This document shows positions 7,424-16,869 of a stretch of 64,000 bases of DNA, one piece after another. Position numbers and translations under genes: made by a program. The DNA is from an uncultured Acetatifactor sp. (lineage in GTDB: Bacteria; Bacillota; Clostridia; Lachnospirales; Lachnospiraceae). The stretch spans positions 1 to 64,000 of the forward strand of contig CANQWM010000008.1 of assembly GCA_947627535.1 (NCBI GenBank), given 5' to 3'. How positions within the stretch are numbered: the first letter of the stretch is position 1; each line of letters opens with the position of its first letter. The notes below the pieces were generated by a model that was given only the letters and a program-made list of their open reading frames with translations, was not told the origin of the DNA and made no database searches.

Positions 7424-9700
7424 ATGCCTTCACAGGAAGATTATCTTGACAGTTTGTTAAAGAATATGATGAATGAGGCGCAGCCGGAGACGGAGAAAGA
7501 AGAAATTTCTTCCGACGACAGATTTCAGGAGGATGCTTTGTCCGGAGAAGAGCTGTTGACTGAGATGATGGAGGAAGAGCCGCTGCCGGAAAATATTCTG
7601 CCGTCCTCTTTTGAGGAGATGAGCGGAGCGGATTGGAATGTCGAGGAATTTGACGAGGCAGCCGCGGAATTGGCAGGGTTTTCCGAAGAGGAAGAGAAGA
7701 TTCCCACCGAGGAAGCTGCGGTGGGGATGGAAGCTTTCGATGAGAGCGGGGCCAAAACCGAGGACCTGGAAGAAGAGGCGGAAAAGGCCGATATCTCTTC
7801 CGGGTGGGACGGCGCGCCGGATCTTGATGCCGTCAGCGCGATGTCGGAGGATGAGATCGAAAGGCTGCTGGCGTCGAGCGGCGAAGAAGCTGAGGCGGAG
7901 GATTCTCTTTCCCAGCCGGACGATTCCGGCGACTTTCCCGATGATGATCTGCTCGGTATGCTGAAGGATACGGATGACGGCGATCTGATGGATATTCAGA
8001 CCATGCTGGAAAAGGCTGACAACAACGAGGCCGTCGATGATGAGATTGTGGCGATGCTGAACGGAGCGGATGCTGGGGAGCCGTTGGAAGGGGAGCAGGC
8101 GTCCGGTAGCGAAGACGAAAAAAGCAGACAGGCCGATGAGAAAAAACGGCTGCGCCGCGAAAAGGCAGCCGCAAAAAAGGCGGCGAGGGCAGCCGCAAAA
8201 GAGGAAAAGGCAGCGGCGAGGGCAGCTGCAAAAGCGGCGAAGGAAGCCGCAAGGGCGGAAAAAGCCGCCGCACCGAAGGCAGCCGTAAAGGAGGCGAAGG
8301 CCGCCGCAGGAGCGATAGCCGGGACAGGGATCGGAGAGGAAGAAGCAAAGGCCCCCGGCCTGACCGCGGGAGAAACGATACAGGACGACGAGGACGGCCT
8401 GTTTGATCCGGATATTTTGGATTCGATTGTGTCTGAGGCGGAGCTGGCGGACAGAGAGGAAACGTCCGCCCAGCCCGGCGCAGATCTGGCGGATCTGGCA
8501 GACGAGCCGCTGGGAGAGCTGCCTGACAGCTTTGACGGGACGGCAGCCCAGGCGTTAGACGGGATGGAAATCCCGGAGGCGGATACGGCGGGAGCCGACA
8601 GCGATGATACCGGCGACATGGGATTCGACATAAACAGTCTTTTCGGGGATGTTGACGAAAGCGGTCTCGGCTCCGGTGAGGGCGGAGATTCTGCCTTTCC
8701 GGATTTTGTTGATATCGACGGGGATAATGTTGAGAACCTTCTCCCGGAACTGAAGGAAACCGGCAGAAAAAAGAAAGGGCTCCTGTCCCGACTTTTTGAA
8801 ATGCTCACGGAGGAAGATGAGGAAGAGGAAAACGAAGATATTCGTCTCTCGAATGAAAACAGGGATATTCTGAATGATCTGGACAACGAGAAAAAGGCCG
8901 GAAAGAAGAAAAAGAAAAAGGTTAAAAAAGTGAACGCCCAGGAGGATGAGGACGGGGAGGACGGAAAGGGAAAGGGGAAAGGAAAGGCGAAGAAACCCAA
9001 AAAGGAAAAGAAGCCAAAGCCTGAGAAACCGAAAAAAGAGCCTGAGGCTAAGCCGCTGATCCCCGAGAAAAAGCTTTCCCCGAAAAAGGTCATCCCGATC
9101 TTTGTGGTATGTGCCTCTCTGGGAGTGTTGATCGTGGTCTTTGCCAATGCCTCCGTGGATTTCGGAGACAAAAAAACGGCAAAGGAAGCTTATTACGCGC
9201 AGGATTATCAGACCTGTTATCAGAATCTTTTCGGAAAGGACTTAAATGAGACGGAACAGATCATGTTCGGCACTTCAAAGAGCATTCTGTATATCCGGCT
9301 CTGGCTCAGCGAGTATGAAATGTTTGCGGAAGCCGGTGAAGAGGTGGAGGCTTTGGACAGCCTGATCCAGACTGTCAACAACTATCCTGCGCTGTATGAT
9401 TACGCGGTAAGCTGGAATGCGGGTGACGAGGTGGCTGCCGGATATGCTTCGATCTTAAACATCCTCTCCGAAAAATACGGCCTGACGGAGGCGCAGGCAA
9501 AAGAGATCGCGGCGGTGAGGAGCAACTATAAATACACACAGATGGTGGTAGCGATTGTGCAGGGGAAGCCTTTTGGATCCTGGGATGCGTCTGCGTCCGT
9601 TCTGGATGAACCGCAGCAGGCGCCCGATGCTATGGAAGATGAACTCCCCGAGGAGAGCGAGCTGACGGACGGAAGTTTTATTGACGGAGGAACAAACTGA
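7424..9700 (+). CDS. Large charged single-TM protein of unknown function
   Basis: 758 aa, not assigned to a family. Residues 1-220 are strongly acidic, about 225-295 are almost only Ala/Lys/Glu/Arg (likely a long charged helix), about 300-480 are acidic again, and about 500-550 are Lys-rich. One TM segment (about 555-578, IPIFVVCASLGVLIVVF) follows, then a folded-looking tail of about 180 residues rich in Tyr and Leu that resembles helical repeats. No signal peptide is seen, so the N-terminal 550 residues should be cytoplasmic and the tail outside. The start has GGAGGAGTCGTT upstream. It could be a scaffold or envelope anchor. Confidence 0.75.
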   Translation: MPSQEDYLDSLLKNMMNEAQPETEKEEISSDDRFQEDALSGEELLTEMMEEEPLPENILPSSFEEMSGADWNVEEFDEAAAELAGFSEEEEKIPTEEAAVGMEAFDESGAKTEDLEEEAEKADISSGWDGAPDLDAVSAMSEDEIERLLASSGEEAEAEDSLSQPDDSGDFPDDDLLGMLKDTDDGDLMDIQTMLEKADNNEAVDDEIVAMLNGADAGEPLEGEQASGSEDEKSRQADEKKRLRREKAAAKKAARAAAKEEKAAARAAAKAAKEAARAEKAAAPKAAVKEAKAAAGAIAGTGIGEEEAKAPGLTAGETIQDDEDGLFDPDILDSIVSEAELADREETSAQPGADLADLADEPLGELPDSFDGTAAQALDGMEIPEADTAGADSDDTGDMGFDINSLFGDVDESGLGSGEGGDSAFPDFVDIDGDNVENLLPELKETGRKKKGLLSRLFEMLTEEDEEEENEDIRLSNENRDILNDLDNEKKAGKKKKKKVKKVNAQEDEDGEDGKGKGKGKAKKPKKEKKPKPEKPKKEPEAKPLIPEKKLSPKKVIPIFVVCASLGVLIVVFANASVDFGDKKTAKEAYYAQDYQTCYQNLFGKDLNETEQIMFGTSKSILYIRLWLSEYEMFAEAGEEVEALDSLIQTVNNYPALYDYAVSWNAGDEVAAGYASILNILSEKYGLTEAQAKEIAAVRSNYKYTQMVVAIVQGKPFGSWDASASVLDEPQQAPDAMEDELPEESELTDGSFIDGGTN

Positions 9701-9704
9701 AGGT

Positions 9705-10322
9705 ATGATCGCGATCATCGACTATGATGCGGGCAACATAAAAAGCGTGGAAAAGGCGCTGCTCTTTCTGGGCCAGAAGGTGGCTGTGACCAGAGATCCG
9801 GAGGAAATTCTTGGCGCGGACGGCGTGATCCTGCCCGGTGTAGGCGCCTTTGGAGACGCCATGGAAAAGCTGAAGATGTACGGACTTGTACCGGTGATCC
9901 GCCGATGTGTGCGGGAGGACAAGCCGTTCCTTGGAATCTGCCTGGGGCTGCAGCTTCTGTTTGAAAGCAGCGAGGAAAGTCCCGGTGTGGAAGGGCTCGG
10001 CGTCTTAAAGGGAAAGGTGCTTCGGATTCCGGAAAAACAGGATCTGAAGATCCCTCATATCGGATGGAATGACCTGAAATTTCCAAGGCCGGGAAGATTG
10101 TTCCAGGGAGTGCCGGAGGGATCCTATGTGTATTTTGTGCATTCCTATTATCTTCAGGCGGCGGAGGAATCTGTGGTCACGGCGACGACGGACTATGGGG
10201 TCCGGGTTCATGCTTCCGTGGAGCGGGGCAGACTTTTTGCGTGTCAGTTCCACCCGGAGAAGAGTTCCGATGTGGGTCTGCGGATTTTGAAAAATTTTAT
10301 CACCATTGCGGGGGAAGGGTAG
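9705..10322 (+). CDS. hisH: Imidazole glycerol phosphate synthase, glutaminase subunit
   Basis: A 205-aa class I glutamine amidotransferase. It supplies ammonia to HisF for the fifth step of histidine synthesis. The nucleophile Cys lies in GICLGLQLLF, the oxyanion-strand motif in GVGAFGDAM and the His/Glu pair in FHPEKS. I start at ATG 9705 (MIAIIDYDAGN), which fits the family N-terminus; an upstream in-frame TTG at 9681 overlaps the previous gene and adds a non-conserved leader. The gene abuts hisF. The other his genes are not in the window. Confidence 0.94.
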   Translation: MIAIIDYDAGNIKSVEKALLFLGQKVAVTRDPEEILGADGVILPGVGAFGDAMEKLKMYGLVPVIRRCVREDKPFLGICLGLQLLFESSEESPGVEGLGVLKGKVLRIPEKQDLKIPHIGWNDLKFPRPGRLFQGVPEGSYVYFVHSYYLQAAEESVVTATTDYGVRVHASVERGRLFACQFHPEKSSDVGLRILKNFITIAGEG

Positions 10323-11084
10323 ATGCACACAAAACGGGTGATTCCCTGTCTTGACATAAAGGACGGACGGGTGGTAAAGGGCGTAAATTTTGTGAATCTG
10401 AAAGATGCCGGGGACCCGGTAAGCGTGGCGTCGGCCTATGACAGAGAGGGCGCGGATGAGGTAGTGTTCCTTGATATTACCGCTTCCGCCGACGGGCGGG
10501 CCACAAAGCTGGAATGGGTCAGAGAGGTGGCGGCGCGCCTGTTCATTCCCTTTACCGTAGGCGGGGGAATCCGGACGGTAGAGGATTTCCGCGCGATTTT
10601 AAGAGAGGGCGCGGATAAGATCGCGGTCAATTCCGCGGCCATCATGAACCCGCGGCTGATTCGTGACGCGGCGGACAAATTCGGCAGCCAGTGCGTGGTG
10701 GTGGCCATTGACGCAAAGCGGAGAGCGGATGGGAGCGGATGGAATATTTTTAAGAACGGCGGACGTGTAGATATGGGACTCGACGCCGTGGAATGGGCGG
10801 AAAAGGCGGCGCGCCTGGGAGCGGGCGAGATCCTGCTTACCAGCATGGACGCGGACGGCACGAAGGAGGGGTATGACCTGGAGCTGACGAAGGCGGTAGC
10901 GGAGGCCGTGGATATCCCTGTGATCGCGTCGGGGGGCGCGGGAGCGCCGGAGCATTTCTACGACGCGCTTGTAAAGGCGAAAGCAGAGGCGGTCCTGGCG
11001 GCGTCACTGTTTCACTATAAGGAACTTGAGATCCGCGAGGTAAAGAAATATCTGCGGGAGAGAGGCGTAAGCGTAAGGGTGTAG
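10323..11084 (+). CDS. hisF: Imidazole glycerol phosphate synthase, cyclase subunit
   Basis: A 253-aa (beta/alpha)8 barrel that closes the imidazole ring, giving IGP and AICAR with ammonia from HisH. It shows the N-terminal catalytic Asp in [15 protein letters not shown], the phosphate-binding VGGGIRT and IASGGAG loops, and the second catalytic Asp in [11 protein letters not shown]. Length is standard. It starts on the base after the hisH stop, which ensures equal synthesis of the two subunits. Confidence 0.96.
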   Translation: MHTKRVIPCLDIKDGRVVKGVNFVNLKDAGDPVSVASAYDREGADEVVFLDITASADGRATKLEWVREVAARLFIPFTVGGGIRTVEDFRAILREGADKIAVNSAAIMNPRLIRDAADKFGSQCVVVAIDAKRRADGSGWNIFKNGGRVDMGLDAVEWAEKAARLGAGEILLTSMDADGTKEGYDLELTKAVAEAVDIPVIASGGAGAPEHFYDALVKAKAEAVLAASLFHYKELEIREVKKYLRERGVSVRV

Positions 11085-11088
11085 GACG

Positions 11089-11763
11089 ATGGCAATGATA
11101 ACCAACGACTGGCTTGGGGAACTCAAGGGGGAATTTGGCAAGCCTTATTACAAAACACTGTATGAATTTGTCAGGACAGAGTACAATACCGCCCAGGTGT
11201 TCCCGCCGGCGGACGATATTTTTAACGCCTTTCATTTGACTCCTTTAAGTAAGGTGAAGGTCGTGATTCTGGGACAGGATCCCTACCACAATACAGGACA
11301 GGCCCACGGGCTTTGCTTTTCCGTAAAGCCGGATGTGGAGATCCCGCCGTCTCTGGTTAACATTTATAAGGAGCTTCATGACGATCTGGGCTGTTACATC
11401 CCCAACAACGGATATCTGGTAAAATGGGCCCAGCAGGGCGTACTTCTGTTGAACACGGTACTGACGGTCCGGGCCCATCAGGCAAACTCTCACCGGGGAA
11501 AGGGCTGGGAAGAGTTTACGGACGCCGCCATTCTGGCACTGAACCGGCAGGACAGGCCCATTGTATTCATTCTCTGGGGCAGACCGGCCCAGACAAAGAA
11601 ACGGATGCTGAACAATCCCCACCACCTGATTCTGGAAGCGCCGCATCCCAGTCCGCTGTCGGCTTACGGCGGTTTCTTCGGGAGCAGGCCCTTCAGCAAG
11701 ACCAACCGGTTTCTGGAGGAACACGGGGAAACGCCTATTGACTGGCAGATAGAAAACAGGTAG
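11089..11763 (+). CDS. ung: Uracil-DNA glycosylase
   Basis: A 224-aa family 1 enzyme that removes uracil from DNA in base-excision repair. The catalytic water-activating loop VVILGQDPYHNTGQAHG, the uracil-binding FILWGRPAQ region and the C-terminal HPSPLSAYGGFFGSRPF loop with its conserved His are all intact. Length is normal for Ung. It begins four bases after hisF, so it probably shares that transcript although the functions are unrelated. Confidence 0.96.
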   Translation: MAMITNDWLGELKGEFGKPYYKTLYEFVRTEYNTAQVFPPADDIFNAFHLTPLSKVKVVILGQDPYHNTGQAHGLCFSVKPDVEIPPSLVNIYKELHDDLGCYIPNNGYLVKWAQQGVLLLNTVLTVRAHQANSHRGKGWEEFTDAAILALNRQDRPIVFILWGRPAQTKKRMLNNPHHLILEAPHPSPLSAYGGFFGSRPFSKTNRFLEEHGETPIDWQIENR

Positions 11764-11829
11764 CGGGAAAAAAGCGCAGATCCGTCACAGCGCAAAACGA
11801 CAGCGAGGAAAGGGAAGTCTGAGATCAAA

Positions 11830-13122
11830 ATGAAAAAAGAAGCATTTGTGACAAAAGAACAGATAGAGGAAATTGTCAGGACCTACCCCACGCCCTTTCA
11901 TATTTATGATGAGCGGGGGATCCGGGAAAACGCGAAGGCGCTGAAGGAAGCGTTCGCATGGAATAAGGGATACAAGGAGTTTTTCGCGGTGAAGGCAACC
12001 CCCAATCCCTTTCTGATCAACATTCTGCGGGAATACGGATGCGGGTGCGACTGCTCTTCGTACACGGAACTGATGCTTTGCGACGCCATGGGCCTGGAGG
12101 GGAAGGATATTATGTTCTCCTCAAACGACACGCCGGCCGCGGAATTTGAACTGGCGGCAAAGCTGGGCGCCACCATCAATCTGGATGATATTACCCATAT
12201 CTCTTTTCTGGAGAAGATACTTGGCAGGCTGCCGGAGACTTTGAGCTGCCGGTTTAACCCGGGCGGATATTTCTCTCTGGGGACGGATATCATGGACAAT
12301 CCGGGAGACGCAAAATACGGATTTACCACGGAGCAGATGTTTGAGGGCTTCCGGATCCTGAAGGAAAAAGGCGTGAAGAATTTTGGCATTCACGCGTTCC
12401 TTGCCAGCAATACCGTCACCAACGAATATTATCCCACGCTGGCCAGACAGCTGTTTGAACTGGCGGTAAAGCTGAGGGATGAGACCGGGGCGCATATTGC
12501 GTTCATCAATCTTTCCGGCGGGATCGGCATCCCTTATCGGCCGGATCAGACGCCCAACGATATCAGGGTGATCGGCGAGTCCGTGCGGAAGGTATATGAG
12601 GAAGTGCTGACGCCTGCGGGGATGGGAGACGTTGCCATTTACACCGAGCTGGGCCGTTTTATGATGGGACCATACGGCGCGCTGGTGACGAAGGTGATCC
12701 ATCAGAAGCATACCTACAAGGAATATGTGGGCGTGGACGCCTGCGCGGTGAACCTGATGCGGCCCGCCATGTACGGGGCGTACCATCATATCACCGTGCT
12801 GGGGAAGGAGGACGCGCCCTGCGATCATCTGTATGACGTGACGGGTTCTCTTTGCGAGAACAATGATAAATTCGCCATAGACAGGATGCTGCCGGAGATT
12901 GAGATCGGAGATTATATTGTGATCCACGATACCGGAGCCCACGGTTATGCCATGGGATACAATTACAACGGCAAGTTAAAGTCCGCGGAGCTTCTGCTTA
13001 AGGAGGATGGGGCCGTAGAACTGATCCGCCGCGCGGAGACGCCGAAGGATTATTTCGCGACCTTTGACTGCTTTGAGATATTTGACAGGCTGACGGGGGA
13101 AAGCAAGACAGAAAAGGAGTAA
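11830..13122 (+). CDS. lysA: Diaminopimelate decarboxylase
   Basis: A 430-aa fold III PLP enzyme converting meso-diaminopimelate to lysine. The PLP Lys lies in FFAVKATPNP (about residue 53), the phosphate-binding glycines in LSGGIGIPY, the Arg of the active site in YTELGRFMMGPYG, and the Cys/Glu substrate motif in GSLCENNDKF. Length is typical. It is a divergent subfamily: the conserved motif surroundings differ from the B. subtilis enzyme. An LD-carboxypeptidase gene follows after six bases. Shared use in cell-wall peptide metabolism is plausible. Confidence 0.88.
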   Translation: MKKEAFVTKEQIEEIVRTYPTPFHIYDERGIRENAKALKEAFAWNKGYKEFFAVKATPNPFLINILREYGCGCDCSSYTELMLCDAMGLEGKDIMFSSNDTPAAEFELAAKLGATINLDDITHISFLEKILGRLPETLSCRFNPGGYFSLGTDIMDNPGDAKYGFTTEQMFEGFRILKEKGVKNFGIHAFLASNTVTNEYYPTLARQLFELAVKLRDETGAHIAFINLSGGIGIPYRPDQTPNDIRVIGESVRKVYEEVLTPAGMGDVAIYTELGRFMMGPYGALVTKVIHQKHTYKEYVGVDACAVNLMRPAMYGAYHHITVLGKEDAPCDHLYDVTGSLCENNDKFAIDRMLPEIEIGDYIVIHDTGAHGYAMGYNYNGKLKSAELLLKEDGAVELIRRAETPKDYFATFDCFEIFDRLTGESKTEKE

Positions 13123-13128
13123 ACAGCC

Positions 13129-14163
13129 ATGAAGTATCCGCATTTTTTACCCGCGGGAGGGACGATAGGGTTTCCGGCGCCCTCTTTCGGGTGCGCGTCC
13201 GAGCCGTACCGGACCGCGTTTGAAGCCGCTCTGGCGCGGTTTGGGGAAATGGGATTTCGGACGCTGGAAGGACCGAACGCCCGCGCGGCGCTGGGGGTCG
13301 GTATCAGCAATACGCCGGAAAACTGCGCTAGAGAGTTCATGGAAATGTATCTCAGTGAAGCCTCGGACTGCCTGATCTCCTGCGGGGGCGGGGAGCTGAT
13401 GTGTGAGATCCTCCCATACCTGGATCTGGATAGCCTTGCGGAGGCGAAGCCCAAATGGTTTATGGGCTATTCTGACAATACGAATCTGACCCTTCTTCTT
13501 GCCACACATGCGGATACCGCGTCGGTATACGGGCCCTGCGCCGCATCCTTTCACATGACAACGCTGCATGATTCCCTTCGGGACGCCCTTGAGATCCTGA
13601 CAGGAAAGCGGAGGACGGTAAAAAGCTACGGACTCTGGGAAAAGGAATCTCTGCGGGATGAGGAACATCCGCTCGCGCCTTATCATCTGACGGAAAAGCT
13701 GGACATGCACTGCTTTATGGGCAGGGAACCTGTCCAAAGCGTCCGGTTTCAGGGAAGGCTTCTGGGCGGCTGTCTGGATGTGCTGGCGAATCTTGCGGGA
13801 ACCCGCTTTGACCGGGTGGCGGAGTTTATCAAACGCTACCGGGAGGATGGGATTTTATGGTTTCTGGAAGCCTGTGATCTGAATGTGTTTGCCATCCGCC
13901 GTGCTATGTGGCAGCTGGAGGAAGCCGGATGGTTTCAATATGTAAAGGGATTTCTCATCGGCAGGCCGGCAAACGGGGAGCCTGTAATGAATTTGGATCA
14001 CATTGACGCCGTGCTGGAGGTGGCGGGCAGGAAGGGCGTACCTGTGGTGACGGATGTGGATCTCGGGCATAAGCCGCCTATGATGCCTTTGGTTGTGGGG
14101 AGCGTGGCGGAGGTTGTCGCTGTGGGAAGCAGCCACCTTACGGTAGAGATGAAGTTTGTCTGA
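13129..14163 (+). CDS. S66-family LD-carboxypeptidase-like protein
   Basis: A 344-aa peptidase of the S66 family (LdcA/MccF). Ser in FMGYSDNT is the likely nucleophile; a Glu in FLEAC and the His in VDLGHKPPMMPL complete the triad pattern. The N-terminal AGGTIGFPAPS is the family opening. LdcA members trim the terminal D-Ala of muropeptides; MccF members cleave peptide-nucleotide antibiotics. The position directly behind lysA favours cell-wall peptide recycling, but MccF-like immunity is possible. No signal peptide is seen, so it acts in the cytoplasm. Confidence 0.85.
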   Translation: MKYPHFLPAGGTIGFPAPSFGCASEPYRTAFEAALARFGEMGFRTLEGPNARAALGVGISNTPENCAREFMEMYLSEASDCLISCGGGELMCEILPYLDLDSLAEAKPKWFMGYSDNTNLTLLLATHADTASVYGPCAASFHMTTLHDSLRDALEILTGKRRTVKSYGLWEKESLRDEEHPLAPYHLTEKLDMHCFMGREPVQSVRFQGRLLGGCLDVLANLAGTRFDRVAEFIKRYREDGILWFLEACDLNVFAIRRAMWQLEEAGWFQYVKGFLIGRPANGEPVMNLDHIDAVLEVAGRKGVPVVTDVDLGHKPPMMPLVVGSVAEVVAVGSSHLTVEMKFV

Positions 14164-14193
14164 AGGGGTTTTGCTGGGCCTCCGACAATGAAA

Positions 14194-14222
14194 TTGACGA
14201 TTTTTCATAATTGTGATATAGT
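14194..14222 (+). promoter_or_regulatory. Sigma-A promoter of the chemoreceptor gene
   Basis: TTGACG (14194-14199), a 17-base spacer and TATAGT (14217-14222). The expected start is about 95 bases before the receptor ATG. Confidence 0.75.
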
Positions 14223-14323
14223 CTATATGGTAAAGTTGTACATGGTCAAGGCTGAAAAAAGAGGATCGCCGGACGGCATGGGCAGCAGAAGAGCCGGAAC
14301 TTGAAGGGAAGATTTCCGGAAGA

Positions 14324-16060
14324 ATGAGAGGAAAAATGAAGAAAAAAGTAAGAAAGTGGAGCATTCGTTACAAAGTGCTTGTACCTTCCAGCATTTTGGT
14401 TTTGGTTATGTGCCTGCTCATGGGAGGAAATGCGTACGTTCGCATCCAATCCGGCATGATCGCCCTGGGCGTGGAGGAGGCCCAGATGGCGGCGGCGGTG
14501 GCGCAGACCGCGGTGGACGGAGATCTGCTGAAAGGGGTAAGGGAAGGAACGCAGGGGAGCGAAGCCTATGAAAGCCTGTTGACGGATCTCCGCCAGGTGC
14601 AGAAAATCTGCGGGATCAAGTTTTTGTATACGCTGTATTCGGATGACGGCAAAAATGTATATTACGGCGTGGACACGGATGCAACAGGCGGGCAGGCAGT
14701 GCCGGGAGAGCTGTTTGAGGCATCTTACCAGGAACTGGCGGACGTGTTTGCCGGCCATGAATATATTCAGGATTACATCGACGTGACGGAAGACGGTTCG
14801 CTGATCTCCGCATATCTGCCTATCTATGGCAGTGACGGGAGCGTGACAGGGATCCTGGGCTGCGATTATGACGCAGGCTATGTGGAAGACAGGATCGAGG
14901 GCGCCAGGAGCAGCATCATGCAGCTGAGCGTGATCTGCATCATATTATCTGTGCTCCTTCTGAACCTGATCGTGGGCAGGATCGTGAAGAGTCTGCGGAA
15001 GGTAGACGAGAAGATATATGACCTTGTCAACAATGAGGGCGACCTGACCCAGAAGCTTGATATCAGTTCCGGAGACGAGCTGGAGCTGATCGCCGGGAAC
15101 GTGAACGCCATGCTGGAATACATACGGAAGATCATGCTGGGTATTGCCGATGATTCCAGAAAGTTAGAGGCGTCTGCCAATTCCGTGGCGGAAAGCCTGG
15201 TCAGCGCCCGGGATAATATTTCGGACGTTTCCTCCACCATGGAAGAGATGAGCGCTGCCATGGAAGAAACAAGCGCTTCCCTGTATCAGGTGAATGAATC
15301 TGTTTCCAATATCAACAATACGGTTGGAAATATTGCGGAGAAGGCTTCCCAGGAGAGCGACAGTTCGCAGCTCACCATGGAGAGGGTGCGTGAGGTTTAT
15401 GAGAAAGCGCAGAGCGATAAGGAGAAGGCGGGCAGCCTTGCGGACGAGATGTCTCAGAAGGTGAACGAAAGGATCCAGCGCTCCAAGGCGGTGGAGCAAA
15501 TCAATTCGCTGACGGCCGAGATCATCAATATCACAGACCAGACAAGCCTCCTTGCGCTGAACGCCAACATCGAGGCGGCCAGGGCCGGAGAAGCGGGAAG
15601 AGGGTTTGCCGTAGTGGCAGGGGAGATCGGATCCCTGGCGGCTAATTCCGCGAAAGCGGCCGCGGAAATCCAGAATGTGAGCCAGGAGGTGATCTCTGCG
15701 GTGAATGAGCTGGCCCAGGAGGCAGGCCGGATGCTTCAGTTCCTGGATGAGACGGCTATGGCAGGATATGAGATGCTTCTGGAAAACAGCAGGAACTATC
15801 AGAACGATGTAGGGCATCTCAGCGATGTGATGCGGGAGTTTGCGGCGGACAGTGAAGAGCTCCGGGAAAATATAGACAGTATCAAGGAAGCTGTAGAGTC
15901 CGTGAATATCGCCGTGGAAGAAAGCGCAAAGGGCGTTGTCAATGTGACGACTGTTTCATCCGACTTGACGCAGAGCATGGAAAGCATTAACGAGGAGGCC
16001 GATGCCAACAAGGAGATTTCCGGCCAGCTGTCTACAGAAGTCGGGAAATTTAAACTGTAA
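14324..16060 (+). CDS. Methyl-accepting chemotaxis protein
   Basis: A 578-aa membrane receptor. TM1 lies at about residues 21-40, an outer sensing region of about 160 residues contains a single-Cache-like stretch ([14 protein letters not shown]...[12 protein letters not shown]), TM2 is at about 202-220, and a HAMP domain and a long coiled-coil signalling domain follow. The hairpin tip reads [19 protein letters not shown], the CheA/CheW-binding signature. The ligand is unknown. ATG 14336 is an alternative start with GAGAGG before it. The upstream promoter indicates a single-gene unit. Confidence 0.93.
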   Translation: MRGKMKKKVRKWSIRYKVLVPSSILVLVMCLLMGGNAYVRIQSGMIALGVEEAQMAAAVAQTAVDGDLLKGVREGTQGSEAYESLLTDLRQVQKICGIKFLYTLYSDDGKNVYYGVDTDATGGQAVPGELFEASYQELADVFAGHEYIQDYIDVTEDGSLISAYLPIYGSDGSVTGILGCDYDAGYVEDRIEGARSSIMQLSVICIILSVLLLNLIVGRIVKSLRKVDEKIYDLVNNEGDLTQKLDISSGDELELIAGNVNAMLEYIRKIMLGIADDSRKLEASANSVAESLVSARDNISDVSSTMEEMSAAMEETSASLYQVNESVSNINNTVGNIAEKASQESDSSQLTMERVREVYEKAQSDKEKAGSLADEMSQKVNERIQRSKAVEQINSLTAEIINITDQTSLLALNANIEAARAGEAGRGFAVVAGEIGSLAANSAKAAAEIQNVSQEVISAVNELAQEAGRMLQFLDETAMAGYEMLLENSRNYQNDVGHLSDVMREFAADSEELRENIDSIKEAVESVNIAVEESAKGVVNVTTVSSDLTQSMESINEEADANKEISGQLSTEVGKFKL

Positions 16061-16175
16061 GTCTCAGGGGGTGTTATAGGCAACGGAGAGCTGCATCTAC
16101 CATGGGAGAAATGTTGAGATCGAAAAGAGGAAACGATAATTTTATTCTTCAGCGCCAAATTGTGCGGAATGGCAC

Positions 16176-16204
16176 TTGCCAAGCAACTTTTTCTATGATA
16201 AAAT
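16176..16204 (+). promoter_or_regulatory. Promoter of tRNA-Leu
   Basis: TTGCCA (16176-16181), a 17-base spacer and TAAAAT (16199-16204). The start site should fall about 20 bases before the tRNA. Confidence 0.65.
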
Positions 16205-16232
16205 AAGCCTTGTTGCAGGAAAAGCTGTAAAT

Positions 16233-16315
16233 GCCGGCGTGTCGGAATGGCAGACGAGGCAGACTCAAAATCTGTTGTTGGCAACAACGTGCGGGTTCAA
16301 GTCCCGCCGCCGGCA
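16233..16315 (+). tRNA. tRNA-Leu (anticodon CAA)
   Basis: An 83-nt class II tRNA. The acceptor arm GCCGGCG pairs with CGCCGGC, followed by discriminator A. The anticodon arm GCAGA-CTCAAAA-TCTGT gives anticodon CAA (16266-16268), the long variable arm TTGTTGGCAACAAC is leucine-type, and the T-arm GCGGG-TTCAAGT-CCCGC is canonical. CCA is not encoded and a T run follows at once. Confidence 0.97.
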
Positions 16316-16416
16316 TTTTTACCCTGACGCTGACAGGGCGGTACAGCGGGCCGAAGATATTCTAAGGGAGCGCGGCCCGGTGAAAGGCTGTGAGGAGCGG
16401 CGAAAGGGCAGAGGTT

Positions 16417-16833
16417 ATGGACGGAAGGTACGAACACAGGGTTCAGTATTATGAGACTGACAGGATGGGGATTACGCACCACTCCAATTACATCAGGTGG
16501 ATGGAGGAGGCGCGGGTAGCATTCCTCGATGGAACCGGCTGGGATCTGGCAAGGCTGGAATCCTTGGGGATCGTTTCACCGGTCGTGTCTGTGGAGTGTC
16601 GGTATAAACAGACTACCACATTTCCGGAGACGATCCGGATTGCAGTCTCGGTGGAGGGGTTTAACGGCGTCAGGCTGAAGCTGAAATATGAGATGGAGAA
16701 TGCGGCGGGCAAACTTGTCTGTGAGGGAAGGTCAGAGCACTGTTTCCTGAATGCGGCAGGGAGGCCCGTTCATTTAAAGAGGGATTTTCCCGATTTCTAC
16801 CGGGTTTTGACGGATCTGGCGGGAAATGCGTAA
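16417..16833 (+). CDS. Hotdog-fold acyl-CoA thioesterase (YbgC/FadM-like)
   Basis: A 138-aa single-domain 4-hydroxybenzoyl-CoA thioesterase-type protein. The N-terminal VQYYETDRMGITHHSNYIRWMEEAR carries the usual Tyr-x-x-x-Asp catalytic pattern with the His/Asn cap. The enzyme should hydrolyse short or aromatic acyl-CoA; the substrate is not predictable. I choose ATG 16417 with GCAGAGG before it over the GTG at 16390. It lies between tRNA-Leu and an aldolase gene 36 bases on, and may share transcription with the latter. Confidence 0.85.
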   Translation: MDGRYEHRVQYYETDRMGITHHSNYIRWMEEARVAFLDGTGWDLARLESLGIVSPVVSVECRYKQTTTFPETIRIAVSVEGFNGVRLKLKYEMENAAGKLVCEGRSEHCFLNAAGRPVHLKRDFPDFYRVLTDLAGNA

Positions 16834-16869
16834 ACAGGCAGGGTGAAAGGTCTGCCGGGGAGGAAAAGC

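Noticed and set aside
7996-9171. 391-codon minus-strand frame of almost only Ser, Ala and Phe
   Set aside because: It is the mirror of the acidic and Lys/Ala-rich blocks of the plus-strand gene and has no start signals.
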